Origin: Streptomyces sp. HUAS 15-9
GTDB taxonomy: Bacteria; Actinomycetota; Actinomycetes; Streptomycetales; Streptomycetaceae
NCBI RefSeq assembly: GCF_025642155.1
Contig: NZ_CP106798.1
Span: forward strand, 3,224,001-3,288,000
DNA: 64,000 nt
Direction of reading: 5' to 3'
How positions within the stretch are numbered: position 1 is the first letter of the stretch; each line of letters begins with the position of its first letter. This document shows, one piece after another, positions 9,746-19,951 of the stretch. A program made the translations under genes and the position numbers. The notes below the pieces were generated by a model. The model made no database searches, was not told where the DNA came from, and saw only the letters and a list, made by a program, of their open reading frames with translations.

Positions 9746-11227
9746 ATGCTGGACCCACAGTCACCAGCCGCACCAGCGGTACCGCCGACCCCACCGGTAC
9801 CGCTCTCCGCCCTGCTGGCCCGTGAGGACCTCGCCCTGCGGCAGATCGCCGGGCCGCCGGCCGAGGGCATCGTGATCCACTGGGCGCACACCTCGGAGAT
9901 GGCCGACCCGTATCCGTATCTGCTGGGCGGTGAGCTGCTGCTGACGGCGGGCGTGCACGTCCCGGAGGCGGCGGGCTCGGGGACTTACTTCGACGACTAC
10001 GTCTCCCGGATCGTGGCGGCGGGCGGCACCGCCCTCGGCTTCGGCCTCGCCCCGGTCCACGACACGGTGCCGTTCGCCCTGGTGGCCGCCTGCGACGCCC
10101 ACGGGCTGCCCCTTCTGGAGGTCCCGCCGCAGACCACGTTCTCCGGGGTGGCCCGCGCGGTCTGGCAGCTCATGGCCCAGGCCCGGCTGGCCGAGCTGCG
10201 CCGCACGACCGAGGCCCAGCAGAGCCTGGCAGCGGCCGCCTCCCGCCCCGACCCGGTCCCCTCGGTCCTGCGCAGACTGGCCCAGCGGCTCGGCGGCTGG
10301 GCGGTGCTGTACGGGCCGGACGGCACCCGGATCGCGGCGGCGGGACGGGAGCCCGAGGACGAGGTGCGGAAGGCGCTGGAGGAGCTGGCGGGGGTGGTAC
10401 GGCCCACCCGGGCGCAGGCACCCACCTCCGCCGCCGGCACCGCCGCGGGCGCCCACCTCGCCGCCTACGCGCTCGGCACCGGTCAGGGCTTCGTCCTCGC
10501 GGTGGCCACCGCCCATCGCGGACCCGGTGACCACACCATCGCCTCCGTGGCCGCCGTACTGCTCTCCCTGCTGACCGGGGAGCATCAGAGCGGGGCGGGC
10601 GCGGCACGGTCCTCGGCGCTCGTACGGCTGCTGCTGGGGGCGCCGCCGGAGGACGTGGCACCGCTGGTGGGGGGCGAGCGGTGGTTCGTCGTGCACGCGC
10701 GGCCGGATACGCAGGTACCGGACGCGGTGGCCGCCTCGGCGCTGGGCGCCGCCCTGGGCTCGCCGCTGGTCGACCTCGCCGGTGACGTCGTACGGGTCCT
10801 CGTGCCGGCCGGCCGCGAACCGGCCCCGCAGCCCGGCTGGACCCTCGGCGTCAGTGCCACCGTCGCCCCGCACGAGTGGCCGTCGGCCGACACCCGGGCG
10901 GCCCGCGCCCTGGCCCGCGCCCGTGCCACCCGCACCGCGCTGGTCCGGCACGGCGACCACCGGGGACTCGACGACCTGGTTCCCGGCGCGGAGGCCGAGG
11001 CGCACGCCCGTGCCGTGCTCGCCCCGGTCGCGGCCAACCCGGCGCTCACCGACACCCTGCGCGCCTGGCTCTCCCTGCACGGCAGTTGGGACCGCACGGC
11101 GGTGGCGCTCGCGGTGCACCGCAACACCGTGCGGCAGCGGATCGCCCGCTGTGCCACGCTGCTTGACGCGGACCTCGACGATCCCGATGTGCGCATGGAA
11201 CTCTGGTTCGCACTGAAACACGTGTGA
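9746..11227 (+). CDS. PucR family transcriptional regulator
   Basis: The 493-residue protein has an N-terminal PucR sensory domain (PLSALLAREDLALRQIAGP through about residue 160). The C-terminal PucR helix-turn-helix is clear: DTLRAWLSLHGSWDRTA then HRNTVRQRIARC near the end. PucR regulators govern purine, amine or amino-acid catabolism in actinomycetes. I prefer the ATG at 9746, ten bases after GGAGG; an ATG at 9728 lacks usable spacing. It is divergent from the ureohydrolase/ThDP operon, which it may control. Confidence 0.87.
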   Translation: MLDPQSPAAPAVPPTPPVPLSALLAREDLALRQIAGPPAEGIVIHWAHTSEMADPYPYLLGGELLLTAGVHVPEAAGSGTYFDDYVSRIVAAGGTALGFGLAPVHDTVPFALVAACDAHGLPLLEVPPQTTFSGVARAVWQLMAQARLAELRRTTEAQQSLAAAASRPDPVPSVLRRLAQRLGGWAVLYGPDGTRIAAAGREPEDEVRKALEELAGVVRPTRAQAPTSAAGTAAGAHLAAYALGTGQGFVLAVATAHRGPGDHTIASVAAVLLSLLTGEHQSGAGAARSSALVRLLLGAPPEDVAPLVGGERWFVVHARPDTQVPDAVAASALGAALGSPLVDLAGDVVRVLVPAGREPAPQPGWTLGVSATVAPHEWPSADTRAARALARARATRTALVRHGDHRGLDDLVPGAEAEAHARAVLAPVAANPALTDTLRAWLSLHGSWDRTAVALAVHRNTVRQRIARCATLLDADLDDPDVRMELWFALKHV

Positions 11228-11292
11228 GTGACCCACGTCCCAGCGCACGATACGCAGGGAAATTGCGCAGGCCGCTGCCCCACAATGGGAGC

Positions 11293-12081
11293 ATGCCGAT
11301 ACCCGGGACACCCAGCCGCGCCGAGCTCGTCGACCACCTTGTGAGGACCCGTATCGCGGGCGACGTCGCCACCCCCCGCGAGAACAACCTGAACCACTAC
11401 CGCAGGCTGGCGAACGGCGAGCGCAACTTCTGGCTCGGACTGGAACTCGGCGACCGCTGGCGGGACGAGCAGGACGTGCTCGCGGTGATGGCGGAGCGGG
11501 TCGGGGTGAACGACGACCCCGAGTACCGCTACGGACAGGACACGATCGACCCCGAACTCACCGTCGACGCCGTGGAACGGCTGGCGGGGCGGCTGCGCAA
11601 GGCGGCCGACGGGCAGCAGCGGGTGCTGTTCGCCACCGGCCACCCGGGCGGTCTGCTGGATGTGCACCGTGCCACGGCCGCCGCACTGCGCACCGCGGGC
11701 TGCGAGATCGTGGTCATCCCCGACGGGCTGCAGACGGAGGAGGGTTACGTCATGCAGTTCGCGGACGTGGCGGTGCTCGAGCACGGCGCCACGCTGTGGC
11801 ACACCCACTCCGGTGAGCCGATGCGGGCCATTCTCACGGGACTTGAGCGCGAGGGCCGCCCGCTGCCCGACCTGGTCGTCGCGGACCACGGCTGGGCCGG
11901 GTACGCCGGTCAGGCCGGCCTCGACTCCGTCGGTTACGCGGACTGCAACGACCCGGCCCTGTTCCTCGCCGAGTCGGAGGACACCCTGCAGGTGGCGGTG
12001 CCGCTCGACGACCATGTGGTCAGCCCGCGCCACTACGACCCCCTGACGGCGTATCTGCTGGCGGAAGCGGGCCTGGTGTAA
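11293..12081 (+). CDS. Phosphatase-like conserved protein
   Basis: The 262-residue protein is a widely conserved actinobacterial protein usually labelled phosphatase; I cannot confirm the activity. Visible features are TGHPGGLLDVHRA in the middle, a glycine/histidine segment WHTHSGEP, and VADHGWAGYAGQAG followed by GYADCNDPALFLAE, which may form a metal or phosphate site. The ATG at 11293 is chosen over an upstream GTG that overlaps the regulator gene. It lies 65 bases downstream of pucR in the same direction and ends before a strong bidirectional hairpin terminator. Confidence 0.7.
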   Translation: MPIPGTPSRAELVDHLVRTRIAGDVATPRENNLNHYRRLANGERNFWLGLELGDRWRDEQDVLAVMAERVGVNDDPEYRYGQDTIDPELTVDAVERLAGRLRKAADGQQRVLFATGHPGGLLDVHRATAAALRTAGCEIVVIPDGLQTEEGYVMQFADVAVLEHGATLWHTHSGEPMRAILTGLEREGRPLPDLVVADHGWAGYAGQAGLDSVGYADCNDPALFLAESEDTLQVAVPLDDHVVSPRHYDPLTAYLLAEAGLV

Positions 12082-12123
12082 GGCGTTCGACGAGGGCTCA
12101 CGGCCCGTTCTCCTGACACACCG

Positions 12124-12157
12124 CGACGTGCGGCTCCCTCCATGGAGCCGCACGTCG
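12124..12157. terminator. Bidirectional hairpin terminator
   Basis: A perfect 14-base stem (12124-12137 with 12144-12157) and 6-base loop lie between two convergent genes, the phosphatase-like gene and the Gly/His-rich gene. No U-tract follows, which is common in Streptomyces. Confidence 0.75.
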
Positions 12158-12185
12158 TGCTCTGTGTGCGTGCGGAACCGAATCC

Positions 12186-12542
12186 TCAGCGGCTGCCGTG
12201 TCCACCTCCGTTACCACCGTGGTCACCGCCGTTACCACCGTGATCGCCGCCGTTACCGCCGTGATCGCCGTGGTCACCGCCGTGGTCGCCACGATCGCCG
12301 TGGTCGCCACGGCCGTTGTGGTCACCGTGGTCGCCATGGTCACCGCGGAAGCCGTGGTCACCGTGGTCGCCGTGGTCGCAGTTGCCGCCCCACCAGTCGC
12401 CGCAGTCGTTGCTGTAGCTGCTGTGCTCGTGGGACGGGGCGGACGCCGTTGCCGTGCCCGCCGCGCCGAGCGCGGCTCCACCGGCCATCAGCAGACCGGC
12501 GGCGGACACCGCAGCGAGACGCCTCGCGCGTTGTGCTCGCAT
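12186..12542 (-). CDS. Secreted Gly/Asp/His-rich repeat protein
   Basis: The 118-residue protein begins with a clear signal peptide: MRAQRARRLA, a hydrophobic stretch, and a cleavage region near ATASA. The mature part carries two cysteines (NDCGDWWGGNCDHG), then repeats of G-D-H and G-G-N-G-G-D-H to the end. About one residue in five of the mature chain is histidine. Such composition suggests metal binding or a low-complexity surface protein, but no family is recognised. The start follows AAAGG with 9-base spacing. Confidence 0.7.
   Translation of the reverse strand: MRAQRARRLAAVSAAGLLMAGGAALGAAGTATASAPSHEHSSYSNDCGDWWGGNCDHGDHGDHGFRGDHGDHGDHNGRGDHGDRGDHGGDHGDHGGNGGDHGGNGGDHGGNGGGHGSR
12199..12390. 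repeat. In-frame short-period repeats encoding (G)DH/GGN units
   Basis: The DNA repeats CACC/CCGTGGTC-type units with 9- and 21-base periods, encoding GDH tripeptides and DHGGNGG heptapeptides. Length variation between strains would be expected from slippage. Confidence 0.6.
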
Positions 12543-12892
12543 GGGAAATTACCTTTCGTTCCATCGCCTCTCGCAACTCCCGCAGGGGAGCGCGAGGTTG
12601 ATGGCCGCTGCCGCAAAGGGTTACGGCGCGGTCTCAGGTGTCACCGCGTATTCAGGAGAGACACGTACCCGACCGCCGACGCCTGCGGACCCGCGCACGG
12701 TTGCGCCTACGAGGCCCACGGCCCTGGTCCCGCGGTATCGGGACCGGGTCGGACGGTCATGCCGTGTTATGCGGCTTTCAACCAAAGAGCGTAGTACAGC
12801 GTTCACATATCGGCCAGTGCGGAAGTACCGGACAAAGCACACTCTTACAGACTTCTAACGCGCTTACGGACTTCTCACGTGCTCACGGGCCT
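12543..12892. other. Intergenic region of 350 bases
   Basis: I see no convincing gene here. The left end holds the leader of the Gly/His-rich gene. The right end holds three tandem imperfect 19-base repeats. The middle is ordinary GC-rich sequence. Confidence 0.5.
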
Positions 12893-12900
12893 CTAACGCG
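12844..12900. repeat. Three adjacent imperfect 19-base repeats
   Basis: CTTACAGACTTCTAACGCG, CTTACGGACTTCTCACGTG and CTCACGGGCCTCTAACGCG lie directly end to end. The third copy overlaps the stop codon of the thioesterase gene. Confidence 0.7.
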
Positions 12901-13759
12901 GGACCCGGACCACGCCCTCCTGGATGACCGAGATCGCGAGCTGTCCGTCCTGGGTGTAGATACGGGCCTGACCGAGCCCGCGGCCGCCGTGCGCGGACGG
13001 TGACTCCTGGTCGTACAGCAGCCACTCGTCGGCGCGGAACGGGCGGTGGAACCACATCGCGTGGTCCAGCGAGGCGCCCACGACGTCGCCCACGGCCCAG
13101 CCGCCGCGGCCGTGCGCGAGCAGCACCGAGTCGAGCAGCGTCATGTCGGAGACGTACGTGGCGAGCACGACATGCAGCAGAGGGTCGTCGTCGAGCTTGC
13201 CGTTGGTGCGGAACCACACCTGGGAGTGCGGTTCGCGCGGCTCGCCGAACTTCCCGTACGGCGGCTCGTCGACATAGCGCAGGTCGACCGCCTCGCGCGC
13301 CTGAAGGAACTTCTCGACGATCGTGCGGTCGAGGTGCTCGTAGCCGCGCAGCCGCTCCTGGGAGGTGGGCAGCGTCTCCGGAGCGGGTGCGGGCGGCATG
13401 GGGATCTGGTGGTCGAGGCCGTCCTCGTACGCCTGGAAGGACGCGGACAGAGTGAAGATCGGCCTGCCGTGCTGGACGGCGACCACCCGGCGGGTGGTGA
13501 AGGAGCGGCCGTCGCGGATCCGCTCGACGTTGTAGACGATGGGCGCGCCCGGGTCGCCCATGCGCAGGAAGTACGCGTGCAGCGAGTGGGCGAGCCGGTC
13601 GGCCGGGACCGTGCGTCCGGCGGCGACCAGCGCCTGGGCCGCGACCTGCCCGCCGAAGACCCGCGGGACGACGGCGGACCGGGACTGGCCGCGGAAGATG
13701 TTCTCCTCGATCTGCTCGAGGTCGAGCAGATCGAGGAGCTCCTGGAGTGCCTGGCTCAT
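12893..13759 (-). CDS. tesB: Acyl-CoA thioesterase II (TesB type)
   Basis: The 288-residue protein has the double hot-dog layout of TesB. The N-terminal half has FRGQS, VFGGQVAAQALVAAGRTV and SLHAYFLRMGD; the C-terminal half has DMTLLDSVLLAHG, SLDHAMWFHRPF and DEWLLYDQESP. The aspartate of LDHAMWFH is the usual catalytic Asp position. It hydrolyses acyl-CoA to free acid and CoA. The length is normal for the family. It shares its direction with the acyl-CoA dehydrogenase upstream, with a 36-base gap, so they are probably co-transcribed. Confidence 0.92.
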   Translation of the reverse strand: MSQALQELLDLLDLEQIEENIFRGQSRSAVVPRVFGGQVAAQALVAAGRTVPADRLAHSLHAYFLRMGDPGAPIVYNVERIRDGRSFTTRRVVAVQHGRPIFTLSASFQAYEDGLDHQIPMPPAPAPETLPTSQERLRGYEHLDRTIVEKFLQAREAVDLRYVDEPPYGKFGEPREPHSQVWFRTNGKLDDDPLLHVVLATYVSDMTLLDSVLLAHGRGGWAVGDVVGASLDHAMWFHRPFRADEWLLYDQESPSAHGGRGLGQARIYTQDGQLAISVIQEGVVRVPR

Positions 13760-13795
13760 GGGAGAAGGTTGTACCGGCCAGTGATGTCGTGGGCC

Positions 13796-14953
13796 TTACA
13801 GACCCATGTCCTTGGCGATGATCGACTTCATGATCTCGCTGGTGCCGCCGTAGATGCGGTTGACGCGGTTGTCCGCGTACAGGCGGGCGATCGGGTACTC
13901 GTTCATGAAGCCGTAGCCGCCGTGCAGCTGGAGGCAGCGGTCGATCACGCGGTGGGCGACCTCGGTGCAGAAGAGCTTGGCGGAGGCGGCCTCGGCCGGG
14001 GTCAGCTCACCGGCGTCCAGGGCCTCCGTCGCGCGGTCGGCGACGGCCTCGGCCGCGTCCACCTCGGCCTGGCAGGCGGCCAGCTCGAACTTGGTGTTCT
14101 GGAAGGACGCGACGGTCTGGCCGAAGACGGTGCGCTGCTGGACGTAGTCCTTGGCGAACCGGACGGCGGCCTTGGCCTGCGCGTAGGCGCCGTAGGCGAT
14201 GCCCCAGCGCTCGGAGGCGAGGTTGTGGCCGAGGTAGTAGAAGCCCCGGTTCTCCTCGCCGAGCAGGTCCTCGACCGGGACCTTGACGTCGACGAACGCC
14301 AGCTCGGCGGTGTCGGAGGTCTTCAGGCCCAGCTTGTCGAGCTTGCGGCCGACGGAGTAGCCCTCGGCCTTGGTGTCCACCACGAAGAGGGAGATGCCGT
14401 GGCGGCGGTCCTCGGCGGTGGGCGCGGCTGTGCGGGCGCAGACGATCATGCGGTCGGCGTGCACACCGCCGGTGATGAAGGTCTTGGCGCCGTTGAGGAC
14501 GTAGTGCGTGCCGTCCTCGGAGAGCTTGGCGGTGGTGCGCATGCCCGCGAGGTCGGAGCCGGTGCCCGGCTCGGTCATCGCGATGGCCCACATCTCCTCG
14601 CCGGAGACGAACTTCGGCAGGAAGCGCTTCTTCTGCTCGTCGGAGGCGAGCAGCTTGATGTACGGCAGGCCGAGCAGCACGTGCACGCCGGAGCCGCCGA
14701 AGGTGATGCCGGCGCGGGCGGTCTCCTCGTAGAGGACGGCCTCGAACTTGTACGAGTCGATACCGGCGCCGCCGAACTCCTCGTCGACACGGATGCCGAA
14801 GACGCCGAGCTCGGCGAGCTTGTAGTAGAAGTCGCGGGGCGCCTGGCCGGCGGCGAGCCACTCGTCGTACACGGGCACGACCTCGGCCTCGATGAAGGCG
14901 CGAATGGTCTCCCGGAACGCCTCGTGATCCTCGTTGAACAGCGTACGGCGCAC
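13796..14953 (-). CDS. Acyl-CoA dehydrogenase
   Basis: This is a 385-residue FAD enzyme that oxidises acyl-CoA to trans-2-enoyl-CoA. It has the family motifs IAMTEPGTGSDLAG (FAD/substrate loop) and the C-terminal QLHGGYGFMNEYPIARLYAD, IYGGTSEIMKSIIAKDMGL. The start is a GTG seven bases after GGAGG. It precedes tesB in the same direction. A second, differently placed acyl-CoA dehydrogenase is in the leucine operon at 20.9 kb, so the two probably differ in chain-length or branching preference. Confidence 0.92.
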   Translation of the reverse strand: MRRTLFNEDHEAFRETIRAFIEAEVVPVYDEWLAAGQAPRDFYYKLAELGVFGIRVDEEFGGAGIDSYKFEAVLYEETARAGITFGGSGVHVLLGLPYIKLLASDEQKKRFLPKFVSGEEMWAIAMTEPGTGSDLAGMRTTAKLSEDGTHYVLNGAKTFITGGVHADRMIVCARTAAPTAEDRRHGISLFVVDTKAEGYSVGRKLDKLGLKTSDTAELAFVDVKVPVEDLLGEENRGFYYLGHNLASERWGIAYGAYAQAKAAVRFAKDYVQQRTVFGQTVASFQNTKFELAACQAEVDAAEAVADRATEALDAGELTPAEAASAKLFCTEVAHRVIDRCLQLHGGYGFMNEYPIARLYADNRVNRIYGGTSEIMKSIIAKDMGL

Positions 14954-15058
14954 TCCGCCACCTCCACGTACTTCGGCATGTCTAAGCGCTTGCTCAGACT
15001 CCCAAGATACCGGCGAGTACGTTCATACGTCCAGGGTGACCTTCCCCACCCGTTCGGC

Positions 15059-15640
15059 TCAGCCTCCGGCCTTGCCGTAGCGGCGGAACGCGGAGGTGTC
15101 CACGATCCAGGGGCCGAACGGCACCGAGTCGCCGAAGATGTACGCGTCCTTGCGGGCGTAACGGCCCTTGCACGGATCGGAGTGCACCTCGATCGTGCCG
15201 GTGCGAGGGTCGACGATCAGGTAATGAGCGATGCCCATGGCCGGGTAGTCCGACAGCTTGTCGATGTAGTCGTTGTTCGGGTTGGAGGGCGAGACGATCT
15301 CGACGACCGCCAGCACCTGCGTCGCGTCGACGGCGACGCCCTCCTCGTCGAGGACCGCCTCGGGGATCACCACCGCATCGGGGAGGCGCATGCGGCCGAT
15401 CGCGGGGTGTTCGATCTCCGGGCCAGTGGCGCAGATGTAGTCCGGATGAGTGACAGGCAATTGCTTGTTGAGTTGCTCGCGGATGCGGTGGGTTGTGCCC
15501 TCGTGCCGCTTCGACGGGCACATCATGGCCAGTATCGGACCCGACGGCCCGATCTCGACGCTCCAAGTCCCTTCGAGGTGCTCGGCGTAAGCCCCGAGTT
15601 CCACGGCGATCGCCCGCATCTTCGCGTAGTCCATGCCCAT
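15059..15640 (-). CDS. Uma2 family (DUF820) PD-(D/E)XK-fold protein
   Basis: The 193-residue protein shows the Uma2 core: PDAVVIPE near residue 100, then VLAVVEIVSPSNPNNDYIDK and YPAMGIAHYLIVDPRTG. In this fold the Asp of PDAVV and the Glu of VEIVSP correspond to the PD-(D/E)XK metal site. The family is abundant in Streptomyces and its biological role is not settled. I start at the ATG at 15640; an ATG two codons in (15634) has better spacing from GGGGG and is a real alternative. Confidence 0.8.
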   Translation of the reverse strand: MGMDYAKMRAIAVELGAYAEHLEGTWSVEIGPSGPILAMMCPSKRHEGTTHRIREQLNKQLPVTHPDYICATGPEIEHPAIGRMRLPDAVVIPEAVLDEEGVAVDATQVLAVVEIVSPSNPNNDYIDKLSDYPAMGIAHYLIVDPRTGTIEVHSDPCKGRYARKDAYIFGDSVPFGPWIVDTSAFRRYGKAGG

Positions 15641-15684
15641 GCCCCCAGCGTACTGAGACAAACCGGCACCGACCCGCCCCTGAC

Positions 15685-16287
15685 TCAGTCGGTGGCCTCC
15701 GCCGCCGCGAACGCCCCCCGGGCCATCCGGTGCAGCAGTTCCGCCGTGTCACCGCGGCCGGGGAGGGAGCCGGGGCGGCCGAGGTGGGGTGTGGAGTTCA
15801 GGAGGCCGAAGACCGAGTGCACCGCCGACCGGGCCGACGGTTCCGCCAGGCCCGGGTACACCTCCCGCACGACCTCCACCCACAGCTCGACGTACTGCCG
15901 CTGGAGCTGGCGCACCAGCTTGCGGTCGCTGTCCCGGAGGCGGTCCAGCTCGCGGTCGTGCAGGGTGATCAGGGGGCGGTCGTCGAGGGCGAAGTCGATG
16001 TGGCCCTCGATGAGGGAGTCGAGGACCGCCGAGGGACCGGCCGCGCCGTCGGCCTCCGCCAGGCGCCGCTTCGCCCCGGTCAGCAGCTGACCGCTGATCC
16101 CGACCAGAAGCTCCGCGAGCATCGCGTCCTTGCCCGCGAAGTGCCGGTAGAGACCGGGGCCGCTGATACCGACCGCGGCCCCTATCTCGTCGACTCCGAC
16201 GCCGTGGAAGCCGCGCTCGGCGAAGAGCCGAGCGGCCTCCCTGAGGATCTGCTCACGGCGGGTGGGGGCGTCGGTTCTGGTGACCAT
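15685..16287 (-). CDS. TetR family repressor, divergent from the leucine-catabolism operon
   Basis: The 200-residue protein has a TetR helix-turn-helix at about residues 10-60 (REQILREAARLFAERGFHG, then ISGPGLYRHFAGKDAMLAELL). The remainder is an alpha-helical ligand domain. It is divergent from the methylcrotonyl-CoA carboxylase genes. The 95-base intergenic region holds two similar palindromes, the obvious candidates for its operators. It is therefore likely to repress that operon and itself, with an acyl-CoA intermediate as inducer; this is inferred from arrangement. Confidence 0.88.
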   Translation of the reverse strand: MVTRTDAPTRREQILREAARLFAERGFHGVGVDEIGAAVGISGPGLYRHFAGKDAMLAELLVGISGQLLTGAKRRLAEADGAAGPSAVLDSLIEGHIDFALDDRPLITLHDRELDRLRDSDRKLVRQLQRQYVELWVEVVREVYPGLAEPSARSAVHSVFGLLNSTPHLGRPGSLPGRGDTAELLHRMARGAFAAAEATD

Positions 16288-16309
16288 GCAGGCAATTCTA
16301 GACAGGGAG

Positions 16310-16325
16310 GTTAGCGGTCGTTAAC
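16310..16325. promoter_or_regulatory. Operator-like palindrome 1 (GTTAGCGGTCGTTAAC)
   Basis: This 16-base imperfect palindrome matches a second copy 28 bases to the right (common pattern GTTA-CG-TC-TTAAC). It lies between the divergent TetR gene and the carboxylase operon. Confidence 0.6.
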
Positions 16326-16337
16326 CTGAAGGAAATG

Positions 16338-16353
16338 GTTAACGCTCATTAAC
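16338..16353. promoter_or_regulatory. Operator-like palindrome 2 (GTTAACGCTCATTAAC)
   Basis: This is the second copy of the 16-base palindrome, 30 bases before the carboxylase start codon. Its placement near the start fits steric repression by the divergent TetR protein. Confidence 0.6.
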
Positions 16354-16382
16354 AGTCGATCGCTGGGTGAGGGGACCGCAGG

Positions 16383-17999
<1,617 letters not shown>

Positions 18000-18010
18000 G
18001 GAGGGGAACC

Positions 18011-19951
18011 GTGTTCGACACAGTACTCGTGGCCAACCGGGGCGAGATCGCCGTACGCGTCATCCGTACGCTCCGCTCGCTGGGCGTGCGCTCGGTGGCC
18101 GTCTTCTCCGACGCCGACGCCGACGCGCGGCACGTACGGGAGGCCGACACGGCGGTACGGATCGGTCCGGCGCCGGCCGCCGAGAGCTATCTGTCGGTGG
18201 AGCGGCTGCTGGAGGCCGCCGCCCGCACCGGCGCCCAGGCGATCCACCCGGGGTACGGCTTCCTGGCGGAGAACACCGGGTTCGCGCGCGCGTGCGCCGA
18301 GGCGGGGCTGGTCTTCATCGGCCCGCCCGCGGACGCGATCTCCCTCATGGGCGACAAGATCCGCGCCAAGGAGACGGTGCGGGCGGCCGGGGTGCCGGTC
18401 GTGCCCGGCTCCAGCGGGGGCGGGCTGACCGACGCCCAGCTGGCCGACGCGGCCCGGGAGATCGGTGTGCCCGTGCTGCTCAAGCCGTCGGCGGGCGGTG
18501 GCGGCAAGGGCATGCGCCTGGTGCGCGAACTGTCGGTGCTCAAGGAGGAGATCGCCGCGGCCCGCCGCGAGGCGCGCGCCTCCTTCGGTGACGACACGCT
18601 CCTGGTGGAGCGCTGGGTGGACCGCCCCCGGCACATCGAGATCCAGGTCCTGGCCGACGGCCACGGCAACGTGGTGCACCTGGGCGAGCGCGAGTGCTCT
18701 TTGCAGCGCCGGCACCAGAAGATCATCGAGGAGGCGCCGAGCGTGCTCCTCGACGAGGAGACCCGGGCCGGGATGGGCGAGGCCGCCGTGCAGGCGGCGC
18801 GCTCGTGCGGATACCGGGGCGCGGGCACGGTGGAGTTCATCGTGCCGGGCGGCGACCCGTCGTCGTACTACTTCATGGAGATGAACACCCGTCTCCAGGT
18901 GGAGCACCCGGTCACGGAACTCATCACCGGGCTCGACCTCGTGGAGTGGCAGCTGCGGGTGGCGGCGGGCGAACGGCTGCCGTTCGCGCAGGAGGACATC
19001 CGGCTGACCGGCCACGCGGTCGAGGCCCGGATCTGCGCCGAGGACCCCGCGCGCGGGTTCCTGCCGTCCGGCGGCACGGTGCTGCGGCTGCGCGAACCCC
19101 AGGACGACGGCCTGCGCACCGACTCCGGGCTCAGCGAGGGCACCGAGGTGGGCAGCCTGTACGACCCGATGCTGTCCAAGGTGATCGCGTACGGCCCCGA
19201 CCGGGAGACCGCGCTGCGCAGGCTGCGGGCCGCGCTGGCGGAGACGGTCACGCTGGGCGTGCAGACCAACGCGGCGTTCCTGCGGCGGCTCCTCGCCCAT
19301 CCGGCGGTCGTCGCGGGCGAGCTGGACACGGGGCTGGTGGAGCGGGTGGTGGACGAACTCGTCTCCACGGACGTTCCGGAGGAGGTGTACGAGGCCGCGG
19401 CGGCCGTACGCCTGGAGGGGCTGAAGCCTCGGGGCGAGGGCTGGACCGACCCGTTCTCGGTGCCGAGCGGCTGGCGGCTCGGCGGCACCCCGAAGTCGGT
19501 CGGCTTCCACCTGCGGGTGCAGGACCCGGTGGAGTACGTCCCACGCGGTACCCACACCGTCACCGCGGACTCGGTGGCCGTCACCCTCGACGGGGTCCGC
19601 CACACCTTCCAGCGCGCCGCCGACTGGATCGGTCGCGACGGCGAGGCCTGGCACGTGCGCGACCACGACCCGGTGGCCGCGTCCCTCACCCGGGCCGGGC
19701 ACGCGGGCGCCGACTCGCTCACCGCGCCCATGCCGGGCACGGTCACGGTTGTGAAGGTGGCCGTCGGTGACGAAGTGACCGCCGGGCAGAGCCTGTTGGT
19801 GGTCGAGGCAATGAAGATGGAGCACGTCGTCTCCGCCCCGCACGCCGGCACGGTCGCCGAGCTGGACGTGAAACCCGGCACGACGGTCGCCATGGACCAG
19901 GTGCTGGCGGTCATCGCGCCGCACGAGGAAGAAGGAGCGGCTCAGTCATGA
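18011..19951 (+). CDS. Methylcrotonyl-CoA carboxylase alpha subunit (biotin carboxylase plus biotin carrier)
   Basis: The 646-residue protein starts at a GTG behind GAGGGG, 11 bases after the beta-subunit stop. Domains in order: biotin carboxylase N-domain ([20 protein letters not shown]), ATP-grasp with the glycine-rich loop [11 protein letters not shown] near 163, the catalytic segment [13 protein letters not shown] near 297, a linker domain, and the biotinyl domain. The biotin attachment site is EAMKMEH about 40 residues from the end. With the beta subunit it carboxylates 3-methylcrotonyl-CoA. Its stop overlaps the HMG-CoA lyase start (ATGA). Confidence 0.92.
   Translation: MFDTVLVANRGEIAVRVIRTLRSLGVRSVAVFSDADADARHVREADTAVRIGPAPAAESYLSVERLLEAAARTGAQAIHPGYGFLAENTGFARACAEAGLVFIGPPADAISLMGDKIRAKETVRAAGVPVVPGSSGGGLTDAQLADAAREIGVPVLLKPSAGGGGKGMRLVRELSVLKEEIAAARREARASFGDDTLLVERWVDRPRHIEIQVLADGHGNVVHLGERECSLQRRHQKIIEEAPSVLLDEETRAGMGEAAVQAARSCGYRGAGTVEFIVPGGDPSSYYFMEMNTRLQVEHPVTELITGLDLVEWQLRVAAGERLPFAQEDIRLTGHAVEARICAEDPARGFLPSGGTVLRLREPQDDGLRTDSGLSEGTEVGSLYDPMLSKVIAYGPDRETALRRLRAALAETVTLGVQTNAAFLRRLLAHPAVVAGELDTGLVERVVDELVSTDVPEEVYEAAAAVRLEGLKPRGEGWTDPFSVPSGWRLGGTPKSVGFHLRVQDPVEYVPRGTHTVTADSVAVTLDGVRHTFQRAADWIGRDGEAWHVRDHDPVAASLTRAGHAGADSLTAPMPGTVTVVKVAVGDEVTAGQSLLVVEAMKMEHVVSAPHAGTVAELDVKPGTTVAMDQVLAVIAPHEEEGAAQS

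Noticed and set aside
12198-12794. Plus-strand frame rich in Val/Thr/Ala repeats
   Set aside because: It is the mirror of the GDH-repeat gene; only the minus strand has a signal peptide and ribosome site.
12844-12900. CRISPR array
   Set aside because: The three 19-mers have no spacers between them and no cas genes are nearby; the Cas4-like nuclease at 62 kb stands alone.
13046-16090. 1014-codon open frame on the plus strand
   Set aside because: It spans the antisense of tesB, an acyl-CoA dehydrogenase and the Uma2 gene and has no domain character.
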